In this document: positions 26,727 to 43,095 of the stretch, piece after piece | Numbering within the stretch: the first letter of the stretch is position 1 | Layout: every line of letters starts with the position of its first letter | DNA from: Alteraurantiacibacter hainanensis | Lineage (GTDB): Bacteria > Pseudomonadota > Alphaproteobacteria > Sphingomonadales > Sphingomonadaceae | Direction: 5' to 3' | Assembly: GCF_036321025.1 (NCBI RefSeq) | Contig: NZ_JAZAPB010000002.1 | Span: 124,001 to 188,000 of the forward strand | DNA length: 64,000 nucleotides | Program-made: the position numbers and the translations under genes | Notes under the pieces: generated by a model | The model's database searches: none | Seen by the model: only the letters and a program-made list of their open reading frames with translations | What the model was told of the DNA's origin: nothing

Positions 26727-26855
26727 TCAGGCCAGCACCGGCGCGACCACGGCAACGGGGGCCTGCGCCGGGATCGTGGTGATGGCGGTAAGGGAAGTGA
26801 GAGCCATCACGACGGCGGCCGCGGCGGCGAGCGAGTTGGTGAACATGCGGGTCAT
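26727..26855 (-). CDS. 42-residue exported or membrane peptide, first gene of the DUF2975-XRE operon
   Basis: A very short frame with strong coding signs: AAGGAG 8 bases before the ATG, G/C-biased third positions, and position as first gene of the operon behind its promoter dyads. The peptide starts MTRMFTNSLAAAAAVVMALT, continues SLTAITTIPAQAP and ends VAPVLA. It has one hydrophobic segment, no acidic residue and a single basic residue after the start, and a signal-peptidase-like PAQA site. It may be a secreted or membrane-inserted peptide. Similar short proteins beside DUF2975 genes exist in my memory of sphingomonad genomes, but I cannot verify this. Function unknown. Confidence 0.7.
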   Translation of the reverse strand: MTRMFTNSLAAAAAVVMALTSLTAITTIPAQAPVAVVAPVLA

Positions 26856-26877
26856 TTATCGATCTCCTTGGTGTGTC

Positions 26878-26894
26878 TTACCGAAAAACGATAT
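26878..26894. promoter_or_regulatory. Operator-like dyad 1 of the DUF2975-XRE operon
   Basis: TTACCG-AAAAA-CGATAT is an imperfect inverted repeat on a 5-base A tract, 23 bases before the first gene's ATG. A near-copy stands 47 bases away, which suggests a regulator site. Confidence 0.5.
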
Positions 26895-26924
26895 GGACCT
26901 CTCGCTTCTTATTGTCAATCGATA

Positions 26925-26941
26925 ATATCGAAAAACAATAT
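26925..26941. promoter_or_regulatory. Operator-like dyad 2 of the DUF2975-XRE operon
   Basis: ATATCG-AAAAA-CAATAT has arms matching at 5 of 6 positions. It shares CGAAAAAC-A/G-ATAT with dyad 1. Flanking ATCGATAA (26918) and TTATCGAT (26947) strengthen the picture of a multi-site operator for the XRE product. Confidence 0.55.
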
Positions 26942-27098
26942 ACGGCTTATCGATTCTCGCGGCTCTCTCCCGTGCGAGGCTGACGAACCTGAGACATGGC
27001 GCGGGAAAGGCCGCACCGCGCGGCGGGCGGATAGGGCAGGTCGACATGCCGTCCGGCGTGGCGGCGGGGTGCGGAAGTCGGGAAGTCGCGCGACTCGC

Positions 27099-28748
27099 TC
27101 AGGGCGCGGGTATCGGCGGGGTATCCCAGAACAGCGCGACCTCGTCGGCCTCGCCCGTCATCTCGTAGCGGATCAGCGCAATCGGCAGGCGCCCCGCGGC
27201 CATGAACTCGTCGTGGAAATCGCGCAGCACGAAATCGTCGCCCAGCTGCATCGCCCGGTCCGCCAGAAGGGCGTCCATCTGCAGCTTGCCGATGGTGTAG
27301 GCGACGCCGTAACCGGGCGGGCGGCGCAGGTAGATCTCGGCATCGACGCGGGCCACGTCCTCGTCCAGCCAGGGCGTCTGCGCGCGCATGAAGTCCACCG
27401 CCTCGCGCACGTCCCACGCGTTGTGCTGCATGTAGATGTCGGCGGGCACGCGCGCGGCGCGGAAGATTCCGAACAGCATCATGTATTCGTCGCCGCGCGG
27501 CGTATGCTCGGTGCCGCCTGCCAGCACGGTCATTTCCTCGAGATAGGTGGCCCAGCCCTCGGCGCGGGAGCCTTCGGAGTAGCGCCCCCGGATCGGCCGC
27601 TCGTCGCGCGCGGCGAGCACGGCATCGAACCGGTGGCCCGGAATCACCGCATGGACATGGTCGGGAATGGGATCGCGAAACTGGATCTGCTCCCAGAAAT
27701 TGGGTCCGGTCGGACGCTCTATGTAAGGCGTGTTCGCGCCAAGCTCGCCGACGTAGTCGGGGATGGTGATGATCTCTTCGCTCGTCAGCCATTCGCGCAC
27801 GATGCGGTCGGTCTCGGCGATCTTGCCGCGCTGCTCCTCCGCACTGGTGGAAAGGGCGATCTGCGGCTCGTCGCGGTTGCGGTGGCGATAAAGGGCCAGT
27901 GCGGCGGTCATGCGCTCGTGCTCGCGCTCGGCCAGTACCAGCATCTCGGCGGCGGTCATGGGGATCATGCGGACGTGGCGGATGAACCAGTCGTAGCGAT
28001 CCGCGCCCACTCCGGCAGGACTATCCATCGAAGGCCGCTCCGCTTCCAGCCAGTCGCGGAACCCGATCAGCGCGCTGCGCGCCGCCTCGATCTCGGGCAC
28101 CAACTCGCCCTGGCTCTCGCGGGCACGGGCCAGGAGGTCGTCGTACCAGCCGATGATGCCGGACGGGGGGACCTCGCGATAAGGGTGGTAATGGTTCACC
28201 CCGTCGCTGTTCTCGAGATTGTGCAGCGCGAGGTCGGCATAGTCACCCGCCACTTCGGTCAGGTTCGCGCGCGCCCCTTCCAGCATCGGCGGGACGGCGG
28301 CGAGCTGGCTGCGCAGGGCGGCAAGGTCATCGCCGCTCGCGGGCACGTCGGCGAAGGCCACGCGCATCAGCGGATCGAGGTAGAAGCCGGGATCGCGCTT
28401 CCACGGACGCAGCACTTCGAGATTGAAGCGATAGCCGTTGAGCATGGAGCGCACCGCGAGGAATTCGACCTGCTCGCCGCGGGTCCAGTTCTCGACCTCC
28501 ATCGCGTCCAGCCGCGCCTCGAAGTCCTCCAGCCCGGCCAGCTTCTGCCGCATCAGCGGCTCGGCATAGGCCCCCCCCACCCGTGCGCCCGAATCGAGCA
28601 CGACGGCAGAGGTAAAGGCGGGCACCATGTACTCGCGAAGCTCCTCGTGCAGCTGGACGAGGTCTTCGTAATCGGCCTGCGCATGTGCCGGGGCGGCGGC
28701 AGTCGCGGCAAGGCCAAGGGCCAACAGGAGGCTGAGGAAAAGGCGCAT
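27099..28748 (-). CDS. DUF885-family exported protein with altered putative zinc motif
   Basis: A 549-residue protein with a signal peptide (MRLFLSLLLALGLAATAAAP, cleavage near AHAQ). It belongs to the DUF885 family, whose members are thought to be metal-dependent carboxypeptidase-like. FRDWLE, WFIRHVRMIPMTAAEMLVLA and SEGSRAEGWATYLEEM are recognisable. The family's H-E-x-x-P-G-H-h motif here reads HAVIPGHRFD near residue 364: the glutamate is replaced by alanine, while EGW near 397 is kept. The enzyme may be inactive or work differently. AGGGAGA stands before the ATG at 28748. It diverges from rpoB. Confidence 0.82.
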   Translation of the reverse strand: MRLFLSLLLALGLAATAAAPAHAQADYEDLVQLHEELREYMVPAFTSAVVLDSGARVGGAYAEPLMRQKLAGLEDFEARLDAMEVENWTRGEQVEFLAVRSMLNGYRFNLEVLRPWKRDPGFYLDPLMRVAFADVPASGDDLAALRSQLAAVPPMLEGARANLTEVAGDYADLALHNLENSDGVNHYHPYREVPPSGIIGWYDDLLARARESQGELVPEIEAARSALIGFRDWLEAERPSMDSPAGVGADRYDWFIRHVRMIPMTAAEMLVLAEREHERMTAALALYRHRNRDEPQIALSTSAEEQRGKIAETDRIVREWLTSEEIITIPDYVGELGANTPYIERPTGPNFWEQIQFRDPIPDHVHAVIPGHRFDAVLAARDERPIRGRYSEGSRAEGWATYLEEMTVLAGGTEHTPRGDEYMMLFGIFRAARVPADIYMQHNAWDVREAVDFMRAQTPWLDEDVARVDAEIYLRRPPGYGVAYTIGKLQMDALLADRAMQLGDDFVLRDFHDEFMAAGRLPIALIRYEMTGEADEVALFWDTPPIPAP

Positions 28749-29110
28749 GGTATCTCCCTGATTGCCACCGGTTTGTGCGCGAGATGGCAATTGCTGTCCA
28801 GCGCCCCCTTCGGACCGGGTCGCACCCATTGACCCGACTCGCCCGCGTTCCTATATGGCCTCCATAGCCGGAAGAGCTTCGAGCAAGGTGCGCCTTACGC
28901 GGGGGTGCAACCCAGGACGGAAGTTTCCGGCATCTGCGTGAGATGACTGGACCATTGGCTGCGAAGGCAGTGCCCGGAAGGGCGTGCCCTCTTGCGGCCG
29001 TTTTTGCGTCCTGACCGCTCACGCGAATTCCCGCTTGTGAACATTTTTCAGGCGCCCCTTTCCGCGAAGGCGGCGCGCACACGCGAAAAGAAGGCCAAGG
29101 GCTCTAAGAT
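28749..29110 (+). promoter_or_regulatory. Divergent region and rpoB leader
   Basis: About 360 bases separate the DUF885 gene from rpoB and must hold both promoters. On the + strand GCCGGAA (28867-28873) can pair with TTCCGGC (28925-28931), enclosing a G-rich segment. GCCC-GGAA-GGGC and a TTTTT (29001-29005) follow. A structured, possibly attenuating leader of rpoBC is possible; no known family was recognised. Confidence 0.4.
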
Positions 29111-33289
<4,179 letters not shown>

Positions 33290-33361
33290 CAGGGGTCGGC
33301 GGCCCCACAGCGGGCCGCCTCCCCGCCAACCCCTGTTAATCCCCTCTAGGGAATTCGAGAT

Positions 33362-37726
<4,365 letters not shown>

Positions 37727-37756
37727 TCGCACGCATCTTTATCCCGCAATTCGAGA

Positions 37757-37789
37757 GGCCCCGGTGGAGCAATCCGCCGGGGCCTTTTT
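37757..37789 (+). terminator. Rho-independent terminator of rpoBC
   Basis: GGCCCCGGTGGA pairs with TCCGCCGGGGCC (one wobble) around GCAA and is followed by TTTTT, 31 bases after the rpoC stop. Confidence 0.93.
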
Positions 37790-37812
37790 CGTGACTGGAG
37801 AGTTGAAGGAAA

Positions 37813-38307
37813 ATGAGATCGATCGCCATTGCCATCCTCGCGCTGACCGCCTGCACGCAGGAGTCAGAACCGGACGAACAGCCAACGACGCTTCCGGCCG
37901 ACGATAGCGCCGAGACAACGGCGGCCGAGCCGCCGCCCGAGGCTCTCTCCCCCGTGGAAACCCTGGCGGGGGAATGGCGCGTCGCCGGGATCGACGGCGA
38001 ACCCTTCGACGAACCCTACGGCCTGGCCCTGAGCGCGAGCGAGGACGAAATCTGGTGGGAGCCGCGCTGCGCGAACGCGGCCTGGACCTACCGTATCGAC
38101 GGCCTGACCCTGCAAACCGGCACGGCAGAGCCCGACGCACCGGTTGCGCCAGGCGCGCCTCCGCCACCTGTCTGCACCGTCAATCCGCCACCGCGGCTGT
38201 CCGATGTGAGCCGCGCACTCGACAGCGCAGAGAGGGTGGGGCGCACGCCTTCCAACGGAGTACTGCTGGAAGGCGGGGGGCACTCGCTGACGCTCTATTC
38301 CCAGTAG
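37813..38307 (+). CDS. Exported lipoprotein with META/HslJ-like domain
   Basis: A 164-residue protein with a short lipoprotein signal (MRSIAIAILALTAC; lipobox LTAC, Cys 14). A Thr/Glu/Pro-rich linker follows, then a domain reading ETLAGEWRVAGIDGEPFD, ALSASEDEIWWEPRCANAAW and GVLLEGGGHSLTLY. LAGEWRVAGIDGEPF is like the start of META/HslJ domains, but the later part is not convincing, so function is left open. It starts 87 bases after rpoC, beyond the rpoBC terminator, with GAAGGAAA before the ATG. Confidence 0.75.
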   Translation: MRSIAIAILALTACTQESEPDEQPTTLPADDSAETTAAEPPPEALSPVETLAGEWRVAGIDGEPFDEPYGLALSASEDEIWWEPRCANAAWTYRIDGLTLQTGTAEPDAPVAPGAPPPPVCTVNPPPRLSDVSRALDSAERVGRTPSNGVLLEGGGHSLTLYSQ

Positions 38308-38333
38308 AGCGATTAGGAGAAGTCGGCAGGAAA

Positions 38334-38354
38334 TGCGAATGATAATCGTTTGCA
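38334..38354. promoter_or_regulatory. Fur-type box
   Basis: A 21-base dyad begins TGCGAATGAT and ends ATCGTTTGCA, with a central GATAAT-type core like Fur/Mur sites. About 16 of 21 positions match their reverse complement. It lies 53 bases before the gene at 38408, so iron-dependent control of that gene is inferred. Confidence 0.65.
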
Positions 38355-38407
38355 ATATGCGGAGGGCCCGTTAGGATTCGTCCGTCACTCACAATGCGAG
38401 CGAGCCC

Positions 38408-38884
38408 ATGTCGATTCCACGCCCCTTCCGCCCAGAAGACTTCATGCCGCAGACGGCCCGTGCATCCGTGCTCGACACCCTGCGAAGGCAACCGGTCGCC
38501 AGCGACTACTCTGCAACGGCGATGACCCTGGTGATGGCGATACGTCTGATTGCCCGCTGCGCCGCGTGTCAGCGCGATCCTCTGGTGGAACTGTCCTGCC
38601 GCCTGGAATCGCTCACCGGGGCCAAGGCTGCGCTCGACTTCGCGAAGGCCTGCTCGCTGGCGTGGCCCGAAAAAGCCATGGTCGGTCGGCCCTGCTGCCA
38701 CGGCCTCACGCCCGACGAGAGCGTTTTCGCCGGGATGGCGGAAGCGGCAAGGGCTGCCGACAGCGAGGCCTTCTCGGGCCTGCTGGACGGGCTGATCCGG
38801 CGCGAGCGGCATGACCGCCTGTTCACCGAAACGCAGCACGCGGTCGCGATACTCGCCGCCACTCCTCGCGGCCTTCGCAGGTAG
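38408..38884 (+). CDS. Conserved hypothetical protein, possibly DUF6628-like, behind a Fur-type box
   Basis: A 158-residue protein with no signal or membrane segment. Visible are RLIARCAACQRDPLVEL, KAMVGRPCCHGLTPDE (a Cys-Cys-His cluster near residue 97) and LLDGLIRRERHDRLFTE. The pattern of a helical protein with a central CC resembles the DUF6628 family of sphingomonads, from memory only. The cysteines could bind metal or be redox-active. The Fur-type box upstream points to an iron-linked role. The ribosome site before the ATG at 38408 is weak. An intergenic gap of 53 bases separates it from gltX. Confidence 0.65.
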   Translation: MSIPRPFRPEDFMPQTARASVLDTLRRQPVASDYSATAMTLVMAIRLIARCAACQRDPLVELSCRLESLTGAKAALDFAKACSLAWPEKAMVGRPCCHGLTPDESVFAGMAEAARAADSEAFSGLLDGLIRRERHDRLFTETQHAVAILAATPRGLRR

Positions 38885-38937
38885 GCACGACGCGGGGCGC
38901 TTGTCGCCATTCCCGTGGCGGGCTAACGGCCCAAGGC

Positions 38938-40266
38938 ATGACAACGGTAACGCGTTTCGCCCCCTCGCCGACGGGCCGGCTTCACGTCGGCAACATTCGC
39001 ACGGCGCTGCATAACTGGATGCTGGCCCGCAAGGCTGGCGGGCGCTTCATCCTGCGGATCGACGATACCGACGCGGAGCGCAGCGAGGAACGGTTCGTGG
39101 AAGCAATCCGCGAGGACCTGGCGTGGCTGGACCTCTCGCCGGACAGCGAGGAACGCCAGTCGCAGCGTCTCGATCATTACGAGAAGGCATTCCAGGAACT
39201 GCGCGCGGCAGGCCGGATCTATCCCGCCTACGAGACGCAGCAGGAACTGGAGCTGAAGCGCAAGATCCAGCTGGGTCGCGGCCTCCCTCCGATCTACGAC
39301 CGCGGAGCCTTGCAGCTGACCGATGCCGAGCGCGAAGCGAAGGAGGCGCAAGGTGTGGCTCCGCACTGGCGTTTTCGTCTCGATCACGATGAGGCGATTG
39401 CCTGGGATGACGGCGTGCGCGGGCCGCAGAAATTCGATCCGGCGCAATTGTCCGACCCTGTGATCCGGCGGGCCGATGGATCGTGGCTCTACATGCTGCC
39501 CAGTTGCGTCGACGACATCGCCATGGGCGTGACGGACGTGCTGCGAGGAGAGGACCACGTCTCCAACACCGCCGTGCAGATCCAGATGTTTACCGCACTC
39601 GGCGCCACGCCGCCGCGCTTCGCTCACGAGGCGTTGCTGGTGGGCCGGGAAGGCAAGCTCTCCAAGCGGCTGGGGTCGCTGGGCTGCGATGCCTTCATGG
39701 AGCGCGGCATAGAGCCCGAAGCGGTGATCGCTCTCCTCGCACGGCTCGGCACGGCGCTTCCGGTGGAACCGATTGCTGCGCGGGAAACGCTTGTAAACAC
39801 GTTCGATTTGTCGACCTTCGGCCGCGCGCCCGCGAAGTTCGACGATGCCGAACTGGAACGCGTGAATACAGCGATCGTGCACCAGCTGGAGTTCGACGAC
39901 GTTTCCGATCGCTTGCCAGAGGGCATGGACGAGGCCGCGTGGCACGCCATCAGGCCTAATCTCGAGACCGTGGACGACGCATCGGCCTGGTGGCGCATCG
40001 TGACGGGGCCTGTCGACCAACGCGACTTCGACGAGGAGACGCGCGCGTTCCTGTCGCAGGCCGCCGAGGCGCTGCGCTGGACCGACACCCCCTGGGCCGA
40101 CCTTGTCGCGAAGCTGAAGGACACCACCGGCCGCAAGGGCAAGGGGCTGTTCCTGCCGCTGCGCCAGGCGCTCACCGGCATGGATCACGGGCCCGACATG
40201 GGCGAACTGCTGCCGCTGATCGGGGAAGCCGAAGCCCGCGCCCGCCTTCACGCCGCCGCCAGCTGA
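38938..40266 (+). CDS. gltX: Glutamyl-tRNA synthetase, short GluRS2-type
   Basis: Class I aminoacyl-tRNA synthetase charging tRNA with glutamate. The HIGH-like motif is in FAPSPTGRLHVGNIRTAL at the N-terminus, and KLSKR lies near residue 240. At 442 residues it is of the shorter type found as a second copy beside a longer GluRS in many alphaproteobacteria, where charging of tRNA-Gln for the transamidation path has been proposed for some GluRS2 enzymes. Which tRNA this one charges cannot be told here, since no second gltX is in view. Confidence 0.93.
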   Translation: MTTVTRFAPSPTGRLHVGNIRTALHNWMLARKAGGRFILRIDDTDAERSEERFVEAIREDLAWLDLSPDSEERQSQRLDHYEKAFQELRAAGRIYPAYETQQELELKRKIQLGRGLPPIYDRGALQLTDAEREAKEAQGVAPHWRFRLDHDEAIAWDDGVRGPQKFDPAQLSDPVIRRADGSWLYMLPSCVDDIAMGVTDVLRGEDHVSNTAVQIQMFTALGATPPRFAHEALLVGREGKLSKRLGSLGCDAFMERGIEPEAVIALLARLGTALPVEPIAARETLVNTFDLSTFGRAPAKFDDAELERVNTAIVHQLEFDDVSDRLPEGMDEAAWHAIRPNLETVDDASAWWRIVTGPVDQRDFDEETRAFLSQAAEALRWTDTPWADLVAKLKDTTGRKGKGLFLPLRQALTGMDHGPDMGELLPLIGEAEARARLHAAAS

Positions 40267-40319
40267 GAAATTGTGCAACTGCTCACTTGACGTTCATGCC
40301 AGAGCCTCTAGTGGGGGCA

Positions 40320-40334
40320 TGATATATTGTGACA
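40320..40334. promoter_or_regulatory. Candidate Zur-type site before the znuD-like gene
   Basis: TGATATATTGTGACA stands 24 bases before the start of the zinc-receptor-like gene and agrees at 11 of 15 positions with a TGTTATAATATAACA-type Zur box. Internal symmetry is modest, so this is tentative. Confidence 0.35.
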
Positions 40335-40358
40335 AAATTGCACGGACCCCTATTTCCT

Positions 40359-42548
40359 ATGCGCAAACCCCTGATTGCCTGCTTGCTGTGCGCCGCCGCA
40401 TGGCCGATCCCCGCCTATGCCCAGGATAGCGAGGATGGCGATATTCCGGTCAACGGCGAGGTGGACGAGGAACTGCCGCGCTCGACCGCCGACGATCTGC
40501 ATAACGTGATCGTGGTGTCAGCCGCGGGGATCGACCGCCTCGATACCGTGGCAGGAACGTCCGTCATTTCCGGCATCGACCTGCAGCGCGAGAGCGCGGG
40601 ACAAATCGGCGACGTGCTGGCCAGCCAGCCTGGCGTCTCCGCGACGGGCTTCGCGCCGGGAGCCTCGCGCCCCGTGCTGCGCGGTTTCGGCGGGGAGCGC
40701 GTGCGCGTGCTGACCGACGGCATCGGCTCTCTCGATGCCTCTGGCGCGTCGGCCGACCATGCCGTCGCCGCGGACCCGCTCATTGCCGACCGCATCGAGG
40801 TGCTGCGCGGCCCCGCCGTGCTGCTCTACGGCAGCTCTGCCATCGGCGGCGCGGTGAACGTGATTACCAAGCGCATTCCCCCACGCCTTCCCGAAGAACC
40901 GATTCACGTGGATGTACTGGCCGCAGGCGACACGGTATCGAACCTGCGTGAAGGCGGCGTATCGGTGGATGTGCCGCTGGGCAGCGGCTTCGCCTTCCAC
41001 GTCGACGGGTCCTACCGCAATACAGACGATGTCGAGATTCCCGGCTTCGTCGCCACGCCGGAGCTGCGCGCCGAACTGCTGGCCGACGCTGCCGAAGAGG
41101 AAGAAGAGGGCCACCTCGAAGAGGCCGAGGAACTGCGTGAAGGCGCCGACGCGCGCGGGCACATCCCCAACAGCTGGACCGAGGCAACGTCCGTCGGCAC
41201 CGGCCTCGCCTGGTTCTCGGGCGAGAACAACTTCGGCGTCTCCTTCGACTACTACGACACCAGCTACGGCATCCCCGGCCTCCCCGGCGTGGGCCATGTC
41301 CACGGCGAGGAAGAGGAAGAGCACGAGGAGGACGACCACGGCGACGAAGAGCACGGCGAGGAGGAAGAACACGGCGGGGAAGATGTCTCCATCGGCCTGA
41401 AGCGTTACCGCGTCGACATGCGCGGTCAGCTCGACCTGGGCGACGGGTTCTTCGACAGCGTGCAGACCCGCTGGGGCTTTTCCGACTACACCCACACCGA
41501 GTTCGAAGGCGACGAGATCGGCACCGTGTTCGACGTGCAGGGCGTGGAGGGCCGCGTCGAATTCGTCCAGTCGCGGCGCGACAACTGGCGCGGTTCGATG
41601 GGCGCGCAGTATTCCTATGTCGACTTCGAGGCCATCGGGCCGGAAGCCTACATTCCGCCCAACCTGACCGAGACCTTCGCGGTCTTCACCCTGCAGGAAC
41701 TCGCTTTCGATCCCGTCGAGCTGGAGCTTGGCGGTCGCTACGAGAACACGTCGGTGGAAGAAACGCTGTTCGGCCGGCAGCGCGATTTCGATACGTTCTC
41801 CGGCGCGATCGGGGCATCCTATACGCTGTTCGACGACTTCCGCGCGGGGCTGAACCTCAGCCGCGCCGAACGTGCGCCCAGCGCGCAGGAACTGTTCGCC
41901 GACGGCCCGCACCTTGCCACGCAGCAGTTCGAGATCGGCAACGATTCTCTGGGCGTGGAAGGCGCATGGGGTGTCGAAGGCTACCTGCGCGGTGCCGTGG
42001 GCGCGGTGCAGGTGAACGCCAGCCTCTATCGCAACTGGTTCGACGACTTCATCTATCTTTCCGGCACAGGGCAGGTGGAAGACGGTCTCGACGTATTCCG
42101 CTTCCTGCAATCCGATGCCGACCAGTGGGGCGTCGAGGGGCAGGTCACCTTCCCGCTGCTGCACGACGGGCAATTCACCCTGCTGGGCGACCTGCGCGGC
42201 GACTATACCGAGGCGACGCTGGAAGATGGCCAGCCGGTGCCGCGCATCTCGCCGCTGAGCCTTGCCGCTGCGCTGGAAGCGCAGACCGGTCACTTCGATG
42301 CACGAGCCGAGGTGGAATGGCACGACGACCAGAACCGCGTCGCCCCCTTCGAAACGCCGACCGAGAGCTTCACCCACGTGAACCTGTCGCTGGCCTGGCA
42401 CCCCTTCGAAGGCGCGGACAACCTCACCGTGCTGGCGCAGGTGGATAACCTGTTCGACGCAGAAGGCCGCCGCCACGCCAGCTTCACCAAGGAATTCGTG
42501 CCGCTGCCCGGTCGCAACTTCAAGCTGAGCGTGCGGGCGAGTTTCTAG
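40359..42548 (+). CDS. znuD: TonB-dependent outer-membrane receptor, ZnuD-like zinc receptor
   Basis: A 729-residue TonB-dependent receptor. The signal peptide is MRKPLIACLLCAAAWPIPAY, followed by a plug domain (VIVVSAAGIDRLDTVAGTSV; LRGFGGERVRVLTDGI; DRIEVLRGPAVLLYGSSAI). A 22-strand barrel comes next, ending in a terminal Phe (FKLSVRASF). Between residues about 305 and 345 an extracellular-type loop is packed with His, Glu and Asp (GHVHGEEEEEHEEDDHGDEE, and on to HGGED), as in ZnuD zinc receptors. A further Glu-rich loop (AAEEEEEGHLEEAEELREGA) lies near residue 245. Zinc uptake is therefore inferred. The ATG at 40359 is chosen for its signal peptide. Confidence 0.85.
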   Translation: MRKPLIACLLCAAAWPIPAYAQDSEDGDIPVNGEVDEELPRSTADDLHNVIVVSAAGIDRLDTVAGTSVISGIDLQRESAGQIGDVLASQPGVSATGFAPGASRPVLRGFGGERVRVLTDGIGSLDASGASADHAVAADPLIADRIEVLRGPAVLLYGSSAIGGAVNVITKRIPPRLPEEPIHVDVLAAGDTVSNLREGGVSVDVPLGSGFAFHVDGSYRNTDDVEIPGFVATPELRAELLADAAEEEEEGHLEEAEELREGADARGHIPNSWTEATSVGTGLAWFSGENNFGVSFDYYDTSYGIPGLPGVGHVHGEEEEEHEEDDHGDEEHGEEEEHGGEDVSIGLKRYRVDMRGQLDLGDGFFDSVQTRWGFSDYTHTEFEGDEIGTVFDVQGVEGRVEFVQSRRDNWRGSMGAQYSYVDFEAIGPEAYIPPNLTETFAVFTLQELAFDPVELELGGRYENTSVEETLFGRQRDFDTFSGAIGASYTLFDDFRAGLNLSRAERAPSAQELFADGPHLATQQFEIGNDSLGVEGAWGVEGYLRGAVGAVQVNASLYRNWFDDFIYLSGTGQVEDGLDVFRFLQSDADQWGVEGQVTFPLLHDGQFTLLGDLRGDYTEATLEDGQPVPRISPLSLAAALEAQTGHFDARAEVEWHDDQNRVAPFETPTESFTHVNLSLAWHPFEGADNLTVLAQVDNLFDAEGRRHASFTKEFVPLPGRNFKLSVRASF

Positions 42549-42693
42549 GCTTCTGCGAGACCGTCGGCGCGAGGTCGGTGCGACCGAGGCGCTGGAGGGC
42601 GAGCAGATCTGTGCAAAGCGGACGACGACAGGATGCAAGGAAGAAACCGGAACGGGACGGTGCCGCCCGGGCCGTTTCGTTCAGGGTGATCGA

Positions 42694-43095
42694 TCAGGCC
42701 TTTGGAACGGACCTGGAGATGGTTTCGATGATGGGACAATCGGGCCGCTCACCGCCCTGGCACCTGTTGGCGAGGTCGAGCAGGGCGGCCCGCATGTCGG
42801 CCAGTGCCCGCGCCTTCTTCCCTAGCTCTTCCGCCCGCGCGAGCGCCAAGGCCTTCACATCGGCACTCGTGCGTTGATTATCCTCCCACAGCGCCAGTAA
42901 CTCGCGGATCTCCTCGATCGGAAAGCCGAGGTCGCGAGCGTTTGCCGCGAACCTCAAGCGATGAACATCGGCATCCGAATAATCGCGATAGCCTGAATCC
43001 CGCCGCGCTGGCGGCGGGATCAGTCCGATCTTCTCGTAGTGGCGGATCATCCGTTCAGATACGCCGCTCGCGCGGGAGGCTTTTCCGATGTTCAC
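42694..43095 (-). CDS. cueR: MerR-family copper-responsive activator CueR
   Basis: A 133-residue MerR-type activator: HTH region MNIGKASRASGVSERMIRHY and KIGLIPPPARRDSGYRDYS, a long dimerisation helix, then CQGGERPDCPIIE. Cys112 and Cys120 fall at the positions and spacing of the Cu(I) ligands of E. coli CueR. The start codon is GTG, overlapping the TGA of the copper ATPase gene by 4 bases, which indicates coupled translation. It should activate the promoter of the copA ATPase gene and so itself. Confidence 0.92.
   Translation of the reverse strand: MNIGKASRASGVSERMIRHYEKIGLIPPPARRDSGYRDYSDADVHRLRFAANARDLGFPIEEIRELLALWEDNQRTSADVKALALARAEELGKKARALADMRAALLDLANRCQGGERPDCPIIETISRSVPKA

Noticed and set aside
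28981..29005. A terminator before rpoB
   Set aside because: GCCC-GGAA-GGGC and a T5 exist, but the hairpin is separated from the T-run by an unpaired stretch, so it is listed only as part of a leader.
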